Shown here: in pieces, positions 8,914 to 17,768 of the stretch
Position numbering within the stretch: the stretch's first letter is position 1
Layout of the letters: every line of letters starts with the position of its first letter
DNA from: Leptospira montravelensis
GTDB lineage: Bacteria > Spirochaetota > Leptospiria > Leptospirales > Leptospiraceae
DNA: 64,000 nucleotides
Reading direction: 5' to 3'
Assembly: GCF_004770045.1 (NCBI RefSeq)
Contig: NZ_RQFO01000017.1
Span: 744,001-808,000, forward strand
The notes under the pieces: generated by a model
The model's input: only the letters and a program-made list of their open reading frames with translations
Told to the model about the DNA's origin: nothing
Database searches by the model: none
Position numbers and translations under genes: made by a program

Positions 8914-9906
8914 ATGGCACTAATCGATAGAATTAAATTTGAAGGCAGTCCCAACGAAATCGTTTGGAAGTATCCATCTGATGAAATCAGCACTGCAGGA
9001 CAACTTGTGGTGGATGAAAACCAAGAAGCCATCTTTTTTAAAGAAGGAAAGGCATTGGATACTTTTGGTCCAGGAACTCATACTTTAAAAACAGGAAACA
9101 TTCCTATTTTAGAAGCACTCATCAATCTTCCGTTTGGTGGAAAAACTCCTTTTACAGCGGAAGTTTATTATGTAAACAAAGCTATCTTTGCGATGAAATG
9201 GGGAACCAATACTCCCATTCCTTTGGAAGATCCGAAATACAAAATTGTTTTAAACATTCGTGCCTTTGGTGATTATAAATTTAGAATCAAAGATGCAAGA
9301 TCCTTTTTACTGAATGTAGTGAAAGGCGGAAATCGAACTACCAACGAATCCATTGATGAATTTTTAAAACCAAATATTGTCCGAGGCATTGGTGATTTTA
9401 TTTCAGAAGTCATTTTAAACAACAACACATCAGTTGTAGAGATTAACAAATATAGAGATGAAAGTTCCACGGCAGGTAGAGTCAAACTGGCGCCTGAATT
9501 TGAAAAATATGGAATCGACTTAACAGAGTTTAACGTATCTTCGGTGAACTTTGACCAAAACGATCCTAACTACCAAAGAATCCAAAAAATCATTACCGAT
9601 AAATTTGAAATCGATATGCTTGGAGATAAATACCAACAAAAGAAAATGTTCGATATTGGACAAGCTGCCGCAGAAAACGAAGGACAAGGTGGTGGTGCAA
9701 TGGGTACCGGGATGGGCATGGGAATGGGGATGAATATGGGCCAAATGATGGGCAATATGATGAACCAAGGTGGAGGACAAGGTGCGACACCAGCAGCCAA
9801 TGACCCAGCCGCCCGGATTGCCAAACTCAAAGGATTACTCGACCAGGGCCTCATCAACGCAGAAGAGTTTGAAGCCAAAAAAAAGGAAATCCTTTCTTCT
9901 TTGTAA
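8914..9906 (+). CDS. SPFH/Band-7 protein with C-terminal SHOCT motif (YdjI-like)
   Basis: The 330-residue protein has an SPFH-type core (GQLVVDENQEAIFFKEGKAL, FGPGTHTLKTGNIPILEAL, AEVYYVNKAIFAMKWGT) related to the group once called virion-core-like and to Bacillus YdjI. A Met/Gly-rich linker of about 50 residues follows (GMGMGMGMNMGQMMGNMM). The C-terminus has a SHOCT-type helix pair (ARIAKLKGLLDQGLINAEEF). SPFH proteins form membrane-bound oligomeric rings or scaffolds. It is the last gene of a three-gene operon with a zinc-ribbon membrane protein. No PspA homologue is seen nearby. The start is supported by AAGGAAAT upstream of ATG 8914. Confidence 0.8.
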   Translation: MALIDRIKFEGSPNEIVWKYPSDEISTAGQLVVDENQEAIFFKEGKALDTFGPGTHTLKTGNIPILEALINLPFGGKTPFTAEVYYVNKAIFAMKWGTNTPIPLEDPKYKIVLNIRAFGDYKFRIKDARSFLLNVVKGGNRTTNESIDEFLKPNIVRGIGDFISEVILNNNTSVVEINKYRDESSTAGRVKLAPEFEKYGIDLTEFNVSSVNFDQNDPNYQRIQKIITDKFEIDMLGDKYQQKKMFDIGQAAAENEGQGGGAMGTGMGMGMGMNMGQMMGNMMNQGGGQGATPAANDPAARIAKLKGLLDQGLINAEEFEAKKKEILSSL

Positions 9907-10060
9907 TTCGAATCTCCTATACCAAACATTCGCAAACAAAAAAAACTCCATCTTGAGGAAGTTTCTAACTTTCATTAGGTGGAGATTGGAACAACATAAA
10001 TAGAAAATGAGAATATTTATCAGAAATTGGATTACTATAATAAAAAGACCAATTTTCAAT

Positions 10061-10090
10061 TTGACAATTTGCACGAAACTCGTGTAAAAT
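10061..10090 (+). promoter_or_regulatory. Promoter with embedded palindromic operator for the toxin-antitoxin pair
   Basis: TTGACA (10061-10066) and TAAAAT (10085-10090) are separated by 18 bp, a good sigma-70 promoter. Within the spacer, TTTGCACGA (10068-10076) and TCGTGTAAA (10080-10088) form a near-perfect dyad around AAC. This is the place expected for an autoregulating antitoxin operator. The -10 box ends only 7 bases before ATG 10098, so the mRNA may be leaderless; no ribosome-binding site is visible. Confidence 0.65.
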
Positions 10091-10097
10091 AATAAAC

Positions 10098-10316
10098 ATG
10101 AAAAGTATTACTTTTAGAGCTGACGAAAGGGCGATTGAAAAAGCTCGTTTAAAAGCAAGTAAACAAAAAAGGTCACTCAATGACATTTTTAATGAATGGC
10201 TCCGCGCTTATTCTGAATCTGAGCCAAAAGATTTTGATTTAGATGCATATTTGAAAAAATTTGAATATGTGAAGATAAACCGAAAAATAACCCGTGAAGA
10301 AGCAAATGAAAGGTAA
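10098..10316 (+). CDS. vapB: VapB-type antitoxin
   Basis: This 72-residue basic/acidic protein begins with a strand and helices like a ribbon-helix-helix DNA-binding antitoxin (MKSITFRADERAIEKARLKA). It ends with an acidic, unstructured tail that could cover the toxin (SEPKDFDLDAYLKKFEYVK). It overlaps the following PIN-domain gene by 11 bases, the usual order for vapBC. A palindrome inside its promoter suggests autoregulation. The exact DNA-binding fold is an inference, because such antitoxins diverge quickly. Confidence 0.75.
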   Translation: MKSITFRADERAIEKARLKASKQKRSLNDIFNEWLRAYSESEPKDFDLDAYLKKFEYVKINRKITREEANER

Positions 10317-10761
10317 AATCTTCATCGATACAAATGTATTTATTTACTTCTTTTCACCAAAGGATTTTGAAAAAAAGGAGATCTCTTCCAATATCATAAA
10401 AGCTTCTTTTAAATCTGATAGATTTTGTATCAGTTACCAAGTCATCCAAGAATTTAGCAATGTAATGCTTACAAAAGGACAACCACCAATGAAAGGTCAG
10501 GATATTTCAAGTTTCATAGAAAAAATCTTAGATCCAATTTGTTCTTTTTTTCCAACAACTGAATTTTACAAAAATGCTCTGAAATTAAGAGAGAAGAATA
10601 AATTATCTTATTATGATTCTTTTATTGTTTTGGCCGCTGTAGAACTTGGTTGCGATTATTTATTGTCCGAAGACTTTAATGATGGCGCAAAAATCAACAA
10701 ATTAAAAATCATAAATCCATTCAATAAAACGAATGCAAAATTACTAAACTCAATTCTATAA
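10306..10761 (+). CDS. vapC: VapC-type PIN-domain toxin ribonuclease
   Basis: PIN-domain toxins are Mg-dependent RNases that cleave tRNA or rRNA. The acidic residues expected at the active site are present: Asp8 in FIDTNVFIYFF, Glu49 in YQVIQEFSNV, Asp104 in SYYDSFIVLAA, and Glu122/Asp123 in LLSEDFNDG. The length of 151 residues is usual. An in-frame GTG at 10294 would add four residues, but ATG 10306 gives the normal N-terminus. The gene overlaps its antitoxin gene and ends 17 bp from the convergent patatin gene. Confidence 0.85.
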   Translation: MKGKIFIDTNVFIYFFSPKDFEKKEISSNIIKASFKSDRFCISYQVIQEFSNVMLTKGQPPMKGQDISSFIEKILDPICSFFPTTEFYKNALKLREKNKLSYYDSFIVLAAVELGCDYLLSEDFNDGAKINKLKIINPFNKTNAKLLNSIL

Positions 10762-10778
10762 TTCCCAAATTTCGATGC

Positions 10779-12530
10779 TTAAGAAAACAATTGTTTGATC
10801 TCAGCCAAGTTTGCTTCCGCTTCTGCTTGGCCCTTATCAATGATTTCTTGGTAACGAGCAAAATCAAATAACTGGAATTCTTCCAAATGAAAATGTACAA
10901 AAAGATCCATTTTAGGTCGTTTGAGACGAGTGATCTCTCTTCCTTCCAAAGTAATGGTTCTTGTCATAATCTGTAAGATGGGTGGGTATTTTAAAGTATC
11001 CCAAATATAACGAAAGAATCCTTTTTCTGTTGTGTTTCTGTCTTCGAAAAGTTTGACAGGAACAATTTCTTGCAAAGGAGAAACGTTGATTCCCATCACT
11101 ACATCTGCGCCTTTAGAACGAATGAGATTTTCGGGAACGTTATTGATCATTCCTCCATCCACTAAAAGTTTTTCACCGAGTCGGTAAGGAGGAAAGGCAC
11201 CAGGCAAACTCATCGCACTGGTGAGAGCTTCTGTAATAGGACCTTGGTCAAAGATATGTTCTTTGCCTGTTTGTAAATCCACAGCGGAAGTAGCAAAAGG
11301 GAGTGGCAATTCTTCAATACGTTGGTCACCAAAACCTTTCTTTAACATACGTTTCATTCGTTTTCCCTTAAAAAAGGCAACAACTGGGATCGTGGGATCA
11401 AAGGCACTTTCTAATCCACCGAAGAAATTTTTAATCATCTCTTCAATTTCTTCGGGAGAATTTTTTCTAGCATATAAGGCTGCAATCACGGCTCCCATCG
11501 AAGCACCAGATACAAAATCAAAATGAATTCCTTCTCTATGCAAAACTTTTAACAACCCGACATGTGCGAGGGCTCTGGCACCGCCACCACCTAACGCCAA
11601 ACCTCTTGTTTTTGCGACGAGATATCTTGCTAATGTATCTTTTTGATAAAAGGTTTTGAGTGATTGGTCTTGCGGTAGATAACTTTTACGAACACCGTTT
11701 TCCATCATACGAATGGCACGGCCTTCAAAGTTTCTGATACGTGTTTTCCAAAAACCTATGATTTCCTCTTTTTCTTTGTAAAACTTTTCAGGTTCTTCTT
11801 CCCAAAAAACTATGAAGTCAGATTGCACGACAAGATAATGTAAATCCATTCTGGAAGTGGATTCATCAAAATAAATATGAAGTAAGGGAGTTTTACTTCT
11901 AAGATTGGTTAAATACTCTGAAATTTTTGTGGGATCCATTCCCTTAAAAGTGGAAATGGGAATGGCAGAAGATAACTTTTTGGTAACCTCACCATATTCG
12001 TCTAAAAAGGATTTTACTTTTTCACCAAAATGATATTCGGGCTCTAAAGGAAGATGAACACATAATCTTCGTAAGCCGGGAAATGTATCTTTATGGCTAG
12101 AACGATCTAAATTTTCTCGCATCCGCGAGCCCATCATTTGAATTATGTTTTGTGCAAAAACCTTTTCTTGAGACGCCAATTGTAAAAACAATTTACCATT
12201 CAATACATAAACAAGGGAATCAATAACAGCGATGGCAGAAGTGGAGTGGTTGGAACTAGAGATGAGTGAGTTCTCTGCCAACACTTGGCCGGAACCCACA
12301 TAAACATGGCTTTGACCCGCAACATTTTCGAGAAGGATTTCACCGTATCTGACAATGTAAATCGATTCCGAAGACTCTCCTTTATAATAGAGAGCTTCAT
12401 GGCTTCGGATTAATTTTTCTTGGACATTGTTTGCCAGTCTTAATAGAACAGCGGGGGGAAGTTTTTTGAACAAATCCACAGACTTTAAGAAACTTTGTAT
12501 TGCCTGTCGTTCAATCTCTGTTCTTTTCAT
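10779..12530 (-). CDS. Patatin-like phospholipase with N-terminal cNMP-binding domain (NTE family)
   Basis: Residues about 15-135 form a cyclic-nucleotide-binding beta-roll (ESIYIVRYGEILLENVAG, VLAENSLISSSNHSTSAIA). From about residue 308 a patatin lipase domain follows, with oxyanion motif GGGGARALAHVG, nucleophile elbow GASMG (Ser344), and catalytic Asp458 in LLVDGGMINNVP. This is the architecture of neuropathy-target-esterase-type lysophospholipases. It acts at membranes on phospholipids, probably under control of a nucleotide, although ligand-binding residues in the cNMP domain look imperfect. It lies 15 bp downstream of the MATE gene on the same strand and is probably cotranscribed. Confidence 0.88.
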   Translation of the reverse strand: MKRTEIERQAIQSFLKSVDLFKKLPPAVLLRLANNVQEKLIRSHEALYYKGESSESIYIVRYGEILLENVAGQSHVYVGSGQVLAENSLISSSNHSTSAIAVIDSLVYVLNGKLFLQLASQEKVFAQNIIQMMGSRMRENLDRSSHKDTFPGLRRLCVHLPLEPEYHFGEKVKSFLDEYGEVTKKLSSAIPISTFKGMDPTKISEYLTNLRSKTPLLHIYFDESTSRMDLHYLVVQSDFIVFWEEEPEKFYKEKEEIIGFWKTRIRNFEGRAIRMMENGVRKSYLPQDQSLKTFYQKDTLARYLVAKTRGLALGGGGARALAHVGLLKVLHREGIHFDFVSGASMGAVIAALYARKNSPEEIEEMIKNFFGGLESAFDPTIPVVAFFKGKRMKRMLKKGFGDQRIEELPLPFATSAVDLQTGKEHIFDQGPITEALTSAMSLPGAFPPYRLGEKLLVDGGMINNVPENLIRSKGADVVMGINVSPLQEIVPVKLFEDRNTTEKGFFRYIWDTLKYPPILQIMTRTITLEGREITRLKRPKMDLFVHFHLEEFQLFDFARYQEIIDKGQAEAEANLAEIKQLFS

Positions 12531-12545
12531 TTTCCCCTCGTTCTA

Positions 12546-13901
12546 TTAAATTCGTATGTTCACCCACTCCTTCTTACGAAATTTTCTGACAAAAATCACT
12601 GCCATGAGTAAAATCCAAATAAAAAACGCAGTCCAGATTCCGTAATTGCCCCACGCTAGGACTATCCCGAATAAATAAGCCAATGGCAACATGATGATGA
12701 AAGATACAATGAGGTAAACAAACATCACATAGTACATCATCCCTGCACTTCGAAGTGCAGAACCAATTACCATATGATAGGCATCTCCTACTTGGATGAG
12801 TGCCACGATACAAAGAGCAGGATAAGCAACCTTGGCAACTGCAGGAACATCTGTAAAAAGTCCAATGAGCCAAGGTCCTCCGATGATAAAAAAGAGTCCC
12901 ATACTTCCCATCACAATCGCTGAGAAAGTTGCCGAACGCATGGTTCCTTCATAAGCCAATCGCAGTTTTCCTTGTCCCATTGATTGACCGAGAATGGTAG
13001 TGGCCGCAATGCCAAAAGAGAAACCAGGCATAAAAGACAAACTAAGGCATGTTAATACAACGCTAGCCGAGGCAAGAGTGGTTGTGCTAATCATGCCTGC
13101 AATTTTATAAAATCCAGAAAAGGCAAAGTTAACGAGTGTTCCTTCCACAGCGGGAGCAAATCCAACCATACAAAGTTCTTTAATGATTTCAAAACTAGGA
13201 GCAAAGATTTGATACCGAAAGAACTTGATTACATCTTTACGGAAAAAATAAAACACCACAATTAGTAGAGATGGAATGGAAGATAAACTCGAGGCAATGG
13301 CCGCGCCCTTCACTCCCCATGCTGGGAAACCCCAGTTTCCAAAAATGAGTAACCAATTAAAAAAGATATTTGTGACAGCCGCTAAAATGGAAGAAATCAT
13401 ACCCACTTGCACAATTCCAATTCCATCAAAAAATCCGCGTAAGGCGAAACCAACGAAAAAGAGAACTGTACCAATAAATCGATAAGAAAGATAAACGCCT
13501 GCCACTTCGATCACTTGCGGATCATCACCAATCCAACCCATAAAATGCGGGGCATAAAGAAATCCGAAATAGGATAAAAGAGATCCTAAAATTAAGGACA
13601 AATAAACAGAATTAACTAAGGTAATTCCGACTCCTCTTTCATTTTTTTCGCCAAATCTGCGTGCTACGATGATTTGAACAGCCATAGATCCACCCATAAG
13701 AAAGGCGAATATGGAAAAATAAACCATTCCCCCAAATCCCACAGCAGCAAGAGGAATCTCTCCCAATTTCCCTACCATAGCAGTGTCTGCCACCATAATG
13801 GCTGTATAACTGATCATTCCAAAAAAAACTGGGATTGCTAATCCAAGAATTTTCTGATTCAATCGAGTTGGCTTCAAGATGCGTCTAATTTTGTGAAGCA
13901 T
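12546..13901 (-). CDS. MATE-family multidrug/cation antiporter
   Basis: The 451-residue protein has about 12 hydrophobic segments in two homologous halves, with family hallmarks near the N-terminus (ILGLAIPVFFGMISYTAIMVADTAMVGKLG, read in parts) and QIIVARRFGEKN after the second helix. MATE pumps expel cationic drugs or metabolites in exchange for Na+ or H+. The gene is transcribed away from the ADA-like hydrolase with only 17 bp between the two start codons, so the promoters must overlap or lie inside the genes. The patatin gene follows 15 bp downstream. Confidence 0.9.
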   Translation of the reverse strand: MLHKIRRILKPTRLNQKILGLAIPVFFGMISYTAIMVADTAMVGKLGEIPLAAVGFGGMVYFSIFAFLMGGSMAVQIIVARRFGEKNERGVGITLVNSVYLSLILGSLLSYFGFLYAPHFMGWIGDDPQVIEVAGVYLSYRFIGTVLFFVGFALRGFFDGIGIVQVGMISSILAAVTNIFFNWLLIFGNWGFPAWGVKGAAIASSLSSIPSLLIVVFYFFRKDVIKFFRYQIFAPSFEIIKELCMVGFAPAVEGTLVNFAFSGFYKIAGMISTTTLASASVVLTCLSLSFMPGFSFGIAATTILGQSMGQGKLRLAYEGTMRSATFSAIVMGSMGLFFIIGGPWLIGLFTDVPAVAKVAYPALCIVALIQVGDAYHMVIGSALRSAGMMYYVMFVYLIVSFIIMLPLAYLFGIVLAWGNYGIWTAFFIWILLMAVIFVRKFRKKEWVNIRI

Positions 13902-13918
13902 AGTTTTGTCATTCTTAT

Positions 13919-15229
13919 ATGTATTGCGATCTACACAACCACCTTTATGGATGTTTACCCCCTGAAACTTTGTACCGAATTGGTAAAAATAACCCAGAGC
14001 CTAGATGGCATCTCTATTTAGATTCTTATGAAAAAGCATATGGATTAAAAATTCGACCTTCTACTTTTTTTGAAGATTATGCAGACATAAAAGATTTTTC
14101 TAAACTTTATCACTTTCGCGAAAAAGCTCCCTTTTTACATTTCCAATCAAAGTTTAATCTCATCATCGCACTTGTAAAGTTTGATGAAAGAGAAATTACC
14201 GAAGTGACTCATGATGTGGTTTTATCAAATAGTTTGGAAGACATCAGTTATGCCGAATATCGTTTGATGTTTGGTAAAGAAGAACCAAAAGAAAGTTTTT
14301 ATAGCAAACTAATGGCTTGTTTGGAAGGACTCTCTAAAGGGGAAACTTCTGCAAAAAAAGAAGGAAAAACCATTCAATCAAAACTTGTAATGTCTTTACA
14401 TAGAGATACCAATTTTGAAAGACATTATGATTGGATGAAAAACTGGATGGAAAAAGATTCTGTCATTCGAGACGGACTTGTAGGAATCGATTTCTGTCAT
14501 ATCGAAGAAGGTCATCCCCCGAAAGATAAAAAATCTTTTTTTGAATCAGTCATTAAAGACAACAAAGCAGAACCTAACACTGCTTTATCGATCCTTTACC
14601 ATGTGGGCGAAAGTTTTAGAGATAAAACTCCTTTCTCAGCTGCCCGTTGGGTTTTGGAATCTGCGTTGAATGGTGCCCATCGGTTGGGACATGCATTGGC
14701 ACTTGGTGTTGATTCCGATTATTTTTTAGGAGAGGAAAGGACTGAACTTGTATCGGAAGCCAAAGACCAAATTGAATGTGAGTTGGAATCTTATGAAGAG
14801 ATTACAAGTTTTGGTCCATTTTATTCCAAAGAAGAACTCGAACTCAAACGAAAGGAATTAAAAACCAAACCAGATTCTGAACTATTAGAAATTCCGTTTG
14901 ATGCAACACAGTCCCAATACCTTCACACTTTCCAAAACTTTGTTATGTCAAAAATATCACAAACAGAGGCCGTGATCGAATGTTGTCCCTCTTCTAATTT
15001 ATACATTGGAATGTTAGAATCGCATATCGATCATCCTATCACAAGATTTCTCCAAAACGATGTCAAAATCACCATCGGTTCGGATGACCCAGGTTTATTT
15101 GGAACGACAATGCCTGAGGAATATGGTCATGCTCATACGGCAGGGGTCACTGAAAAAGAATTGGAATCCATCCGGGAAAAGTCTTTTTCTTACAGATCCA
15201 CCAAACTTTCCGGGCGTGAATTGGATTGA
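13919..15229 (+). CDS. Adenosine-deaminase-like metal-dependent hydrolase
   Basis: The 436-residue product shows the amidohydrolase pattern of the ADA/AMP-deaminase group. It has His-x-His at residues 6-8 (DLHNHLYGCLPPETLYR), ILYHVGES in the position of the HAGE motif, AHRLGHALALG in that of RIGHG, IECCPSSNLYIG in that of CPxSN, and ITIGSDDPGLFG for the second Asp pair. It is longer than bacterial adenosine deaminases and carries inserts, so the substrate may differ. The ATG at 13919 must be the start because the metal-binding His-x-His begins only five residues in. The divergent MATE gene begins 17 bp away. Confidence 0.75.
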   Translation: MYCDLHNHLYGCLPPETLYRIGKNNPEPRWHLYLDSYEKAYGLKIRPSTFFEDYADIKDFSKLYHFREKAPFLHFQSKFNLIIALVKFDEREITEVTHDVVLSNSLEDISYAEYRLMFGKEEPKESFYSKLMACLEGLSKGETSAKKEGKTIQSKLVMSLHRDTNFERHYDWMKNWMEKDSVIRDGLVGIDFCHIEEGHPPKDKKSFFESVIKDNKAEPNTALSILYHVGESFRDKTPFSAARWVLESALNGAHRLGHALALGVDSDYFLGEERTELVSEAKDQIECELESYEEITSFGPFYSKEELELKRKELKTKPDSELLEIPFDATQSQYLHTFQNFVMSKISQTEAVIECCPSSNLYIGMLESHIDHPITRFLQNDVKITIGSDDPGLFGTTMPEEYGHAHTAGVTEKELESIREKSFSYRSTKLSGRELD

Positions 15230-15259
15230 CCCTGACAGAGATTAGGTAAACTGGAAAGT

Positions 15260-15946
15260 ATGCGGATATTTTCCCAAGTTTTTGTGCCCATAATTGTCTT
15301 TTCTTTGGCAATGGGACCTCTTTTTGGTCAAACCAAAGAAGGATTTTATGACACAAATAACTACGATCTAAGAAATCTCCCAAAATCAGATCCCGAATCC
15401 AATATTTTACCGGATGTAACCATCCCTCCCAAATTTGAAACACCTGCCCTCGCCACTCCGAAAAATGTAAGAACCCAATACACTGGCATTGATTCGATTC
15501 CAGGAGCAGGAGCTCTTCTCAATTCAAGAACTACATCGAACTCCAGCCAAAATTCTGCCAATCCGTATAACCTTACAGGTTCACAAAGTCTACCGATCAA
15601 CCCACTCACAGGCGAAATCAACGAACAAGCATTACAAAACCAATTACAAAAAAGTAGAGTTAAACAAGAGTTAAAGAAAAAACAAAAAGAAGAGTTTGAT
15701 GAAGATGCAGTCTACGAAGAAACAAAATTCCGAAGGGCCTATATTATTTTCTTTTTAACTTTGCCGTTTGCCTTAGGTGCCTCTGCGGCTGTTGCTTCTG
15801 CTTTTGCCATTGAAAAAACAATTGCAGGAAGTATCGTCATGATTGGCGGATCAACTGGTCTTTCCAGTGCCAATGTTTATGCAGATAGACAAAGATTGGA
15901 AGAACACCGAGAAAAGAAAAAACAAGTGGCTGACGTTTTCCCTTGA
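15260..15946 (+). CDS. Hypothetical membrane protein with signal peptide
   Basis: The 228-residue protein was not recognised. It has an N-terminal signal (VFVPIIVFSLAMGPLFG), then a Pro/Asn/Ser-rich extracytoplasmic region. A charged segment (ELKKKQKEEFDEDAVYEE) follows, then two adjacent hydrophobic helices near residues 160-205 and a basic tail. It overlaps the start of the TrkH gene by four bases if the TTG start there is used, so it is probably cotranscribed with the potassium uptake genes. No function can be assigned. Confidence 0.6.
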   Translation: MRIFSQVFVPIIVFSLAMGPLFGQTKEGFYDTNNYDLRNLPKSDPESNILPDVTIPPKFETPALATPKNVRTQYTGIDSIPGAGALLNSRTTSNSSQNSANPYNLTGSQSLPINPLTGEINEQALQNQLQKSRVKQELKKKQKEEFDEDAVYEETKFRRAYIIFFLTLPFALGASAAVASAFAIEKTIAGSIVMIGGSTGLSSANVYADRQRLEEHREKKKQVADVFP

Positions 15947-17760
15947 AACTCAAACGATACTTCGTTTTTCTAACACGATTTTTTCTTTATTTACAAATCC
16001 AAAGATTCGAAATTCGAAAGTTTTATATAGAACACTTCCGTTGGATGGGAAGAACTTTCTATATTCTTTTTGGATTTTTGTCAGTTACCATTTTAATTTT
16101 TGATTTTGGATTTTATTATCCAGAAAGTTGGAAAGAGTATGTGACTCTATCGATTCGAACTTTAGTATCTTTTTTTATTTTCTATGAATCTGTTCATTTA
16201 ATTTTTACAAACAAACGTTGGAAAGAATATGTTTCCATTCACAAAATAGAACTGATCATTTTACTGATGTTAGGACTTGAATTTATATATGAAAAAAATA
16301 TAGTTTCGATTTTGAAGTCCTATCATATTTCTGGGGATGATACTACACTTATCTTTTTATCAGCCAACCAAATTTTGTTTTTGTTTTCCAATTTAGCCCA
16401 TTTCTATCGGCTTTCCAGAAACCATGAATCCCGAAAATTAAATCCTTCCATCGTATTTGTATCTTCTTTTGCATTTATCATTTTACTCGGAGTTTGTTTT
16501 TTACATTTTCCAAAGTCAACCAATGGAACTGTTCCTTCCATTGATTTAGTATTCACAACGATTAGCGCCACCTGTGTGACAGGACTTTCCACTGTCGATA
16601 TCAGTTCGAGTTTTACTTTGACAGGTCAATTGATTGTATTACTGCTCATCCAAGTAGGTGGACTGGGACTTATGACCTTAACTAGTTTTTTTTCGATCTT
16701 CCTTGCAGGAAAAGTTTCTGTCAGTGATTCGATGATGATCAAAGACCTCCTTTCTGAAGAAACAATGGGTCGTGCCAAAGAAATTTTAAAACAAATTACG
16801 CTCCAAACTCTTGTCATTGAATCCATTGGTGCGATCTTATTATTTTATAGTTTCCCAGAGAACTTTCCGATCGCTCTCTCCGAAAAAATTTATTATTCCA
16901 TCTTTCATTCCATTTCTGCTTTTTGTAACGCAGGTTTTAGTTTGTTACCGAATGGACTCACGACAGAAGCTTTCCAAAGATCCGAAGGTTTTTTATCAGT
17001 GATTATGTTTCTGATAGTTCTTGGAGGTCTGGGATTTCCTGTTTTGTTTCAAATCCGAACCAAACTTTCCAATCCTTTTGATTTTAAGTTTCGATGGTCT
17101 GTGACCTCTAAATTAGTATTTTGGACGACCGGCTGTCTTCTGTTATTCGGTTGGCTGTCATATTATTTTCTAGAACAAAATAATAGTTTAAAAGGCCTAA
17201 CTACTTACGAACAGATCTTTCATTCTTTGTTTTATTCAGTCACTACAAGGACCGCTGGATTTAATACTTTAGATTTAGGCCAAATGGGATTTCCTATCAC
17301 TTTTATTTCATTTTTTTTGATGTGGGTGGGAGCCTCTCCTGTATCTACAGGAGGTGGAATCAAAACCACAACTTTTGCCATCTCCTTATTAAACATAACC
17401 AATGAAATTCGTGGGAAAGATAGAATGGAAATAGACCACCGAACGATTGCTAACTCTTCTATTGCAAGAGCCAGCGCCACCATTGTACTTTCCTTATTTG
17501 TGATATTTGTGGCCATTTTTTGTTTATTACTCACTGAAAATGCTAACTTTATCGATTTATGTTATGAAGTAGTTTCAGCTTTTGGAACGGTAGGTCTTAC
17601 TCGTGGCCTAACTCCCCATTTGAGTGATTACGGTAAAATCATCATTTGTACGGTTATGTTTGTAGGTAGAGTGGGAATTTTAACTTTGCTTGTGGCTGTC
17701 TCTAAAAAAGTAGATCGTATCTCGTATGAATATCCAAAAGAATATGTGGTTGTAGGTTAA
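15943..17760 (+). CDS. TrkH/KtrB-type potassium channel subunit
   Basis: This 605-residue membrane protein carries the four pore-loop repeats of the TrkH/KtrB family, for example TTISATCVTGLSTVD, HSISAFCNAGFSLLP, SVTTRTAGFNTLDLG and SAFGTVGLTRGLTPH, each with the selectivity-filter Gly. It forms a K+ (or Na+/K+) uptake channel with the RCK regulator encoded next. The N-terminal 150 residues add extra helices compared with the roughly 450-residue KtrB. The longest frame begins at a TTG overlapping the previous gene; ATG 16045 is an alternative start that keeps all channel helices. Confidence 0.9.
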   Translation: MKLKRYFVFLTRFFLYLQIQRFEIRKFYIEHFRWMGRTFYILFGFLSVTILIFDFGFYYPESWKEYVTLSIRTLVSFFIFYESVHLIFTNKRWKEYVSIHKIELIILLMLGLEFIYEKNIVSILKSYHISGDDTTLIFLSANQILFLFSNLAHFYRLSRNHESRKLNPSIVFVSSFAFIILLGVCFLHFPKSTNGTVPSIDLVFTTISATCVTGLSTVDISSSFTLTGQLIVLLLIQVGGLGLMTLTSFFSIFLAGKVSVSDSMMIKDLLSEETMGRAKEILKQITLQTLVIESIGAILLFYSFPENFPIALSEKIYYSIFHSISAFCNAGFSLLPNGLTTEAFQRSEGFLSVIMFLIVLGGLGFPVLFQIRTKLSNPFDFKFRWSVTSKLVFWTTGCLLLFGWLSYYFLEQNNSLKGLTTYEQIFHSLFYSVTTRTAGFNTLDLGQMGFPITFISFFLMWVGASPVSTGGGIKTTTFAISLLNITNEIRGKDRMEIDHRTIANSSIARASATIVLSLFVIFVAIFCLLLTENANFIDLCYEVVSAFGTVGLTRGLTPHLSDYGKIIICTVMFVGRVGILTLLVAVSKKVDRISYEYPKEYVVVG

Positions 17761-17768
17761 AGTTTGGT

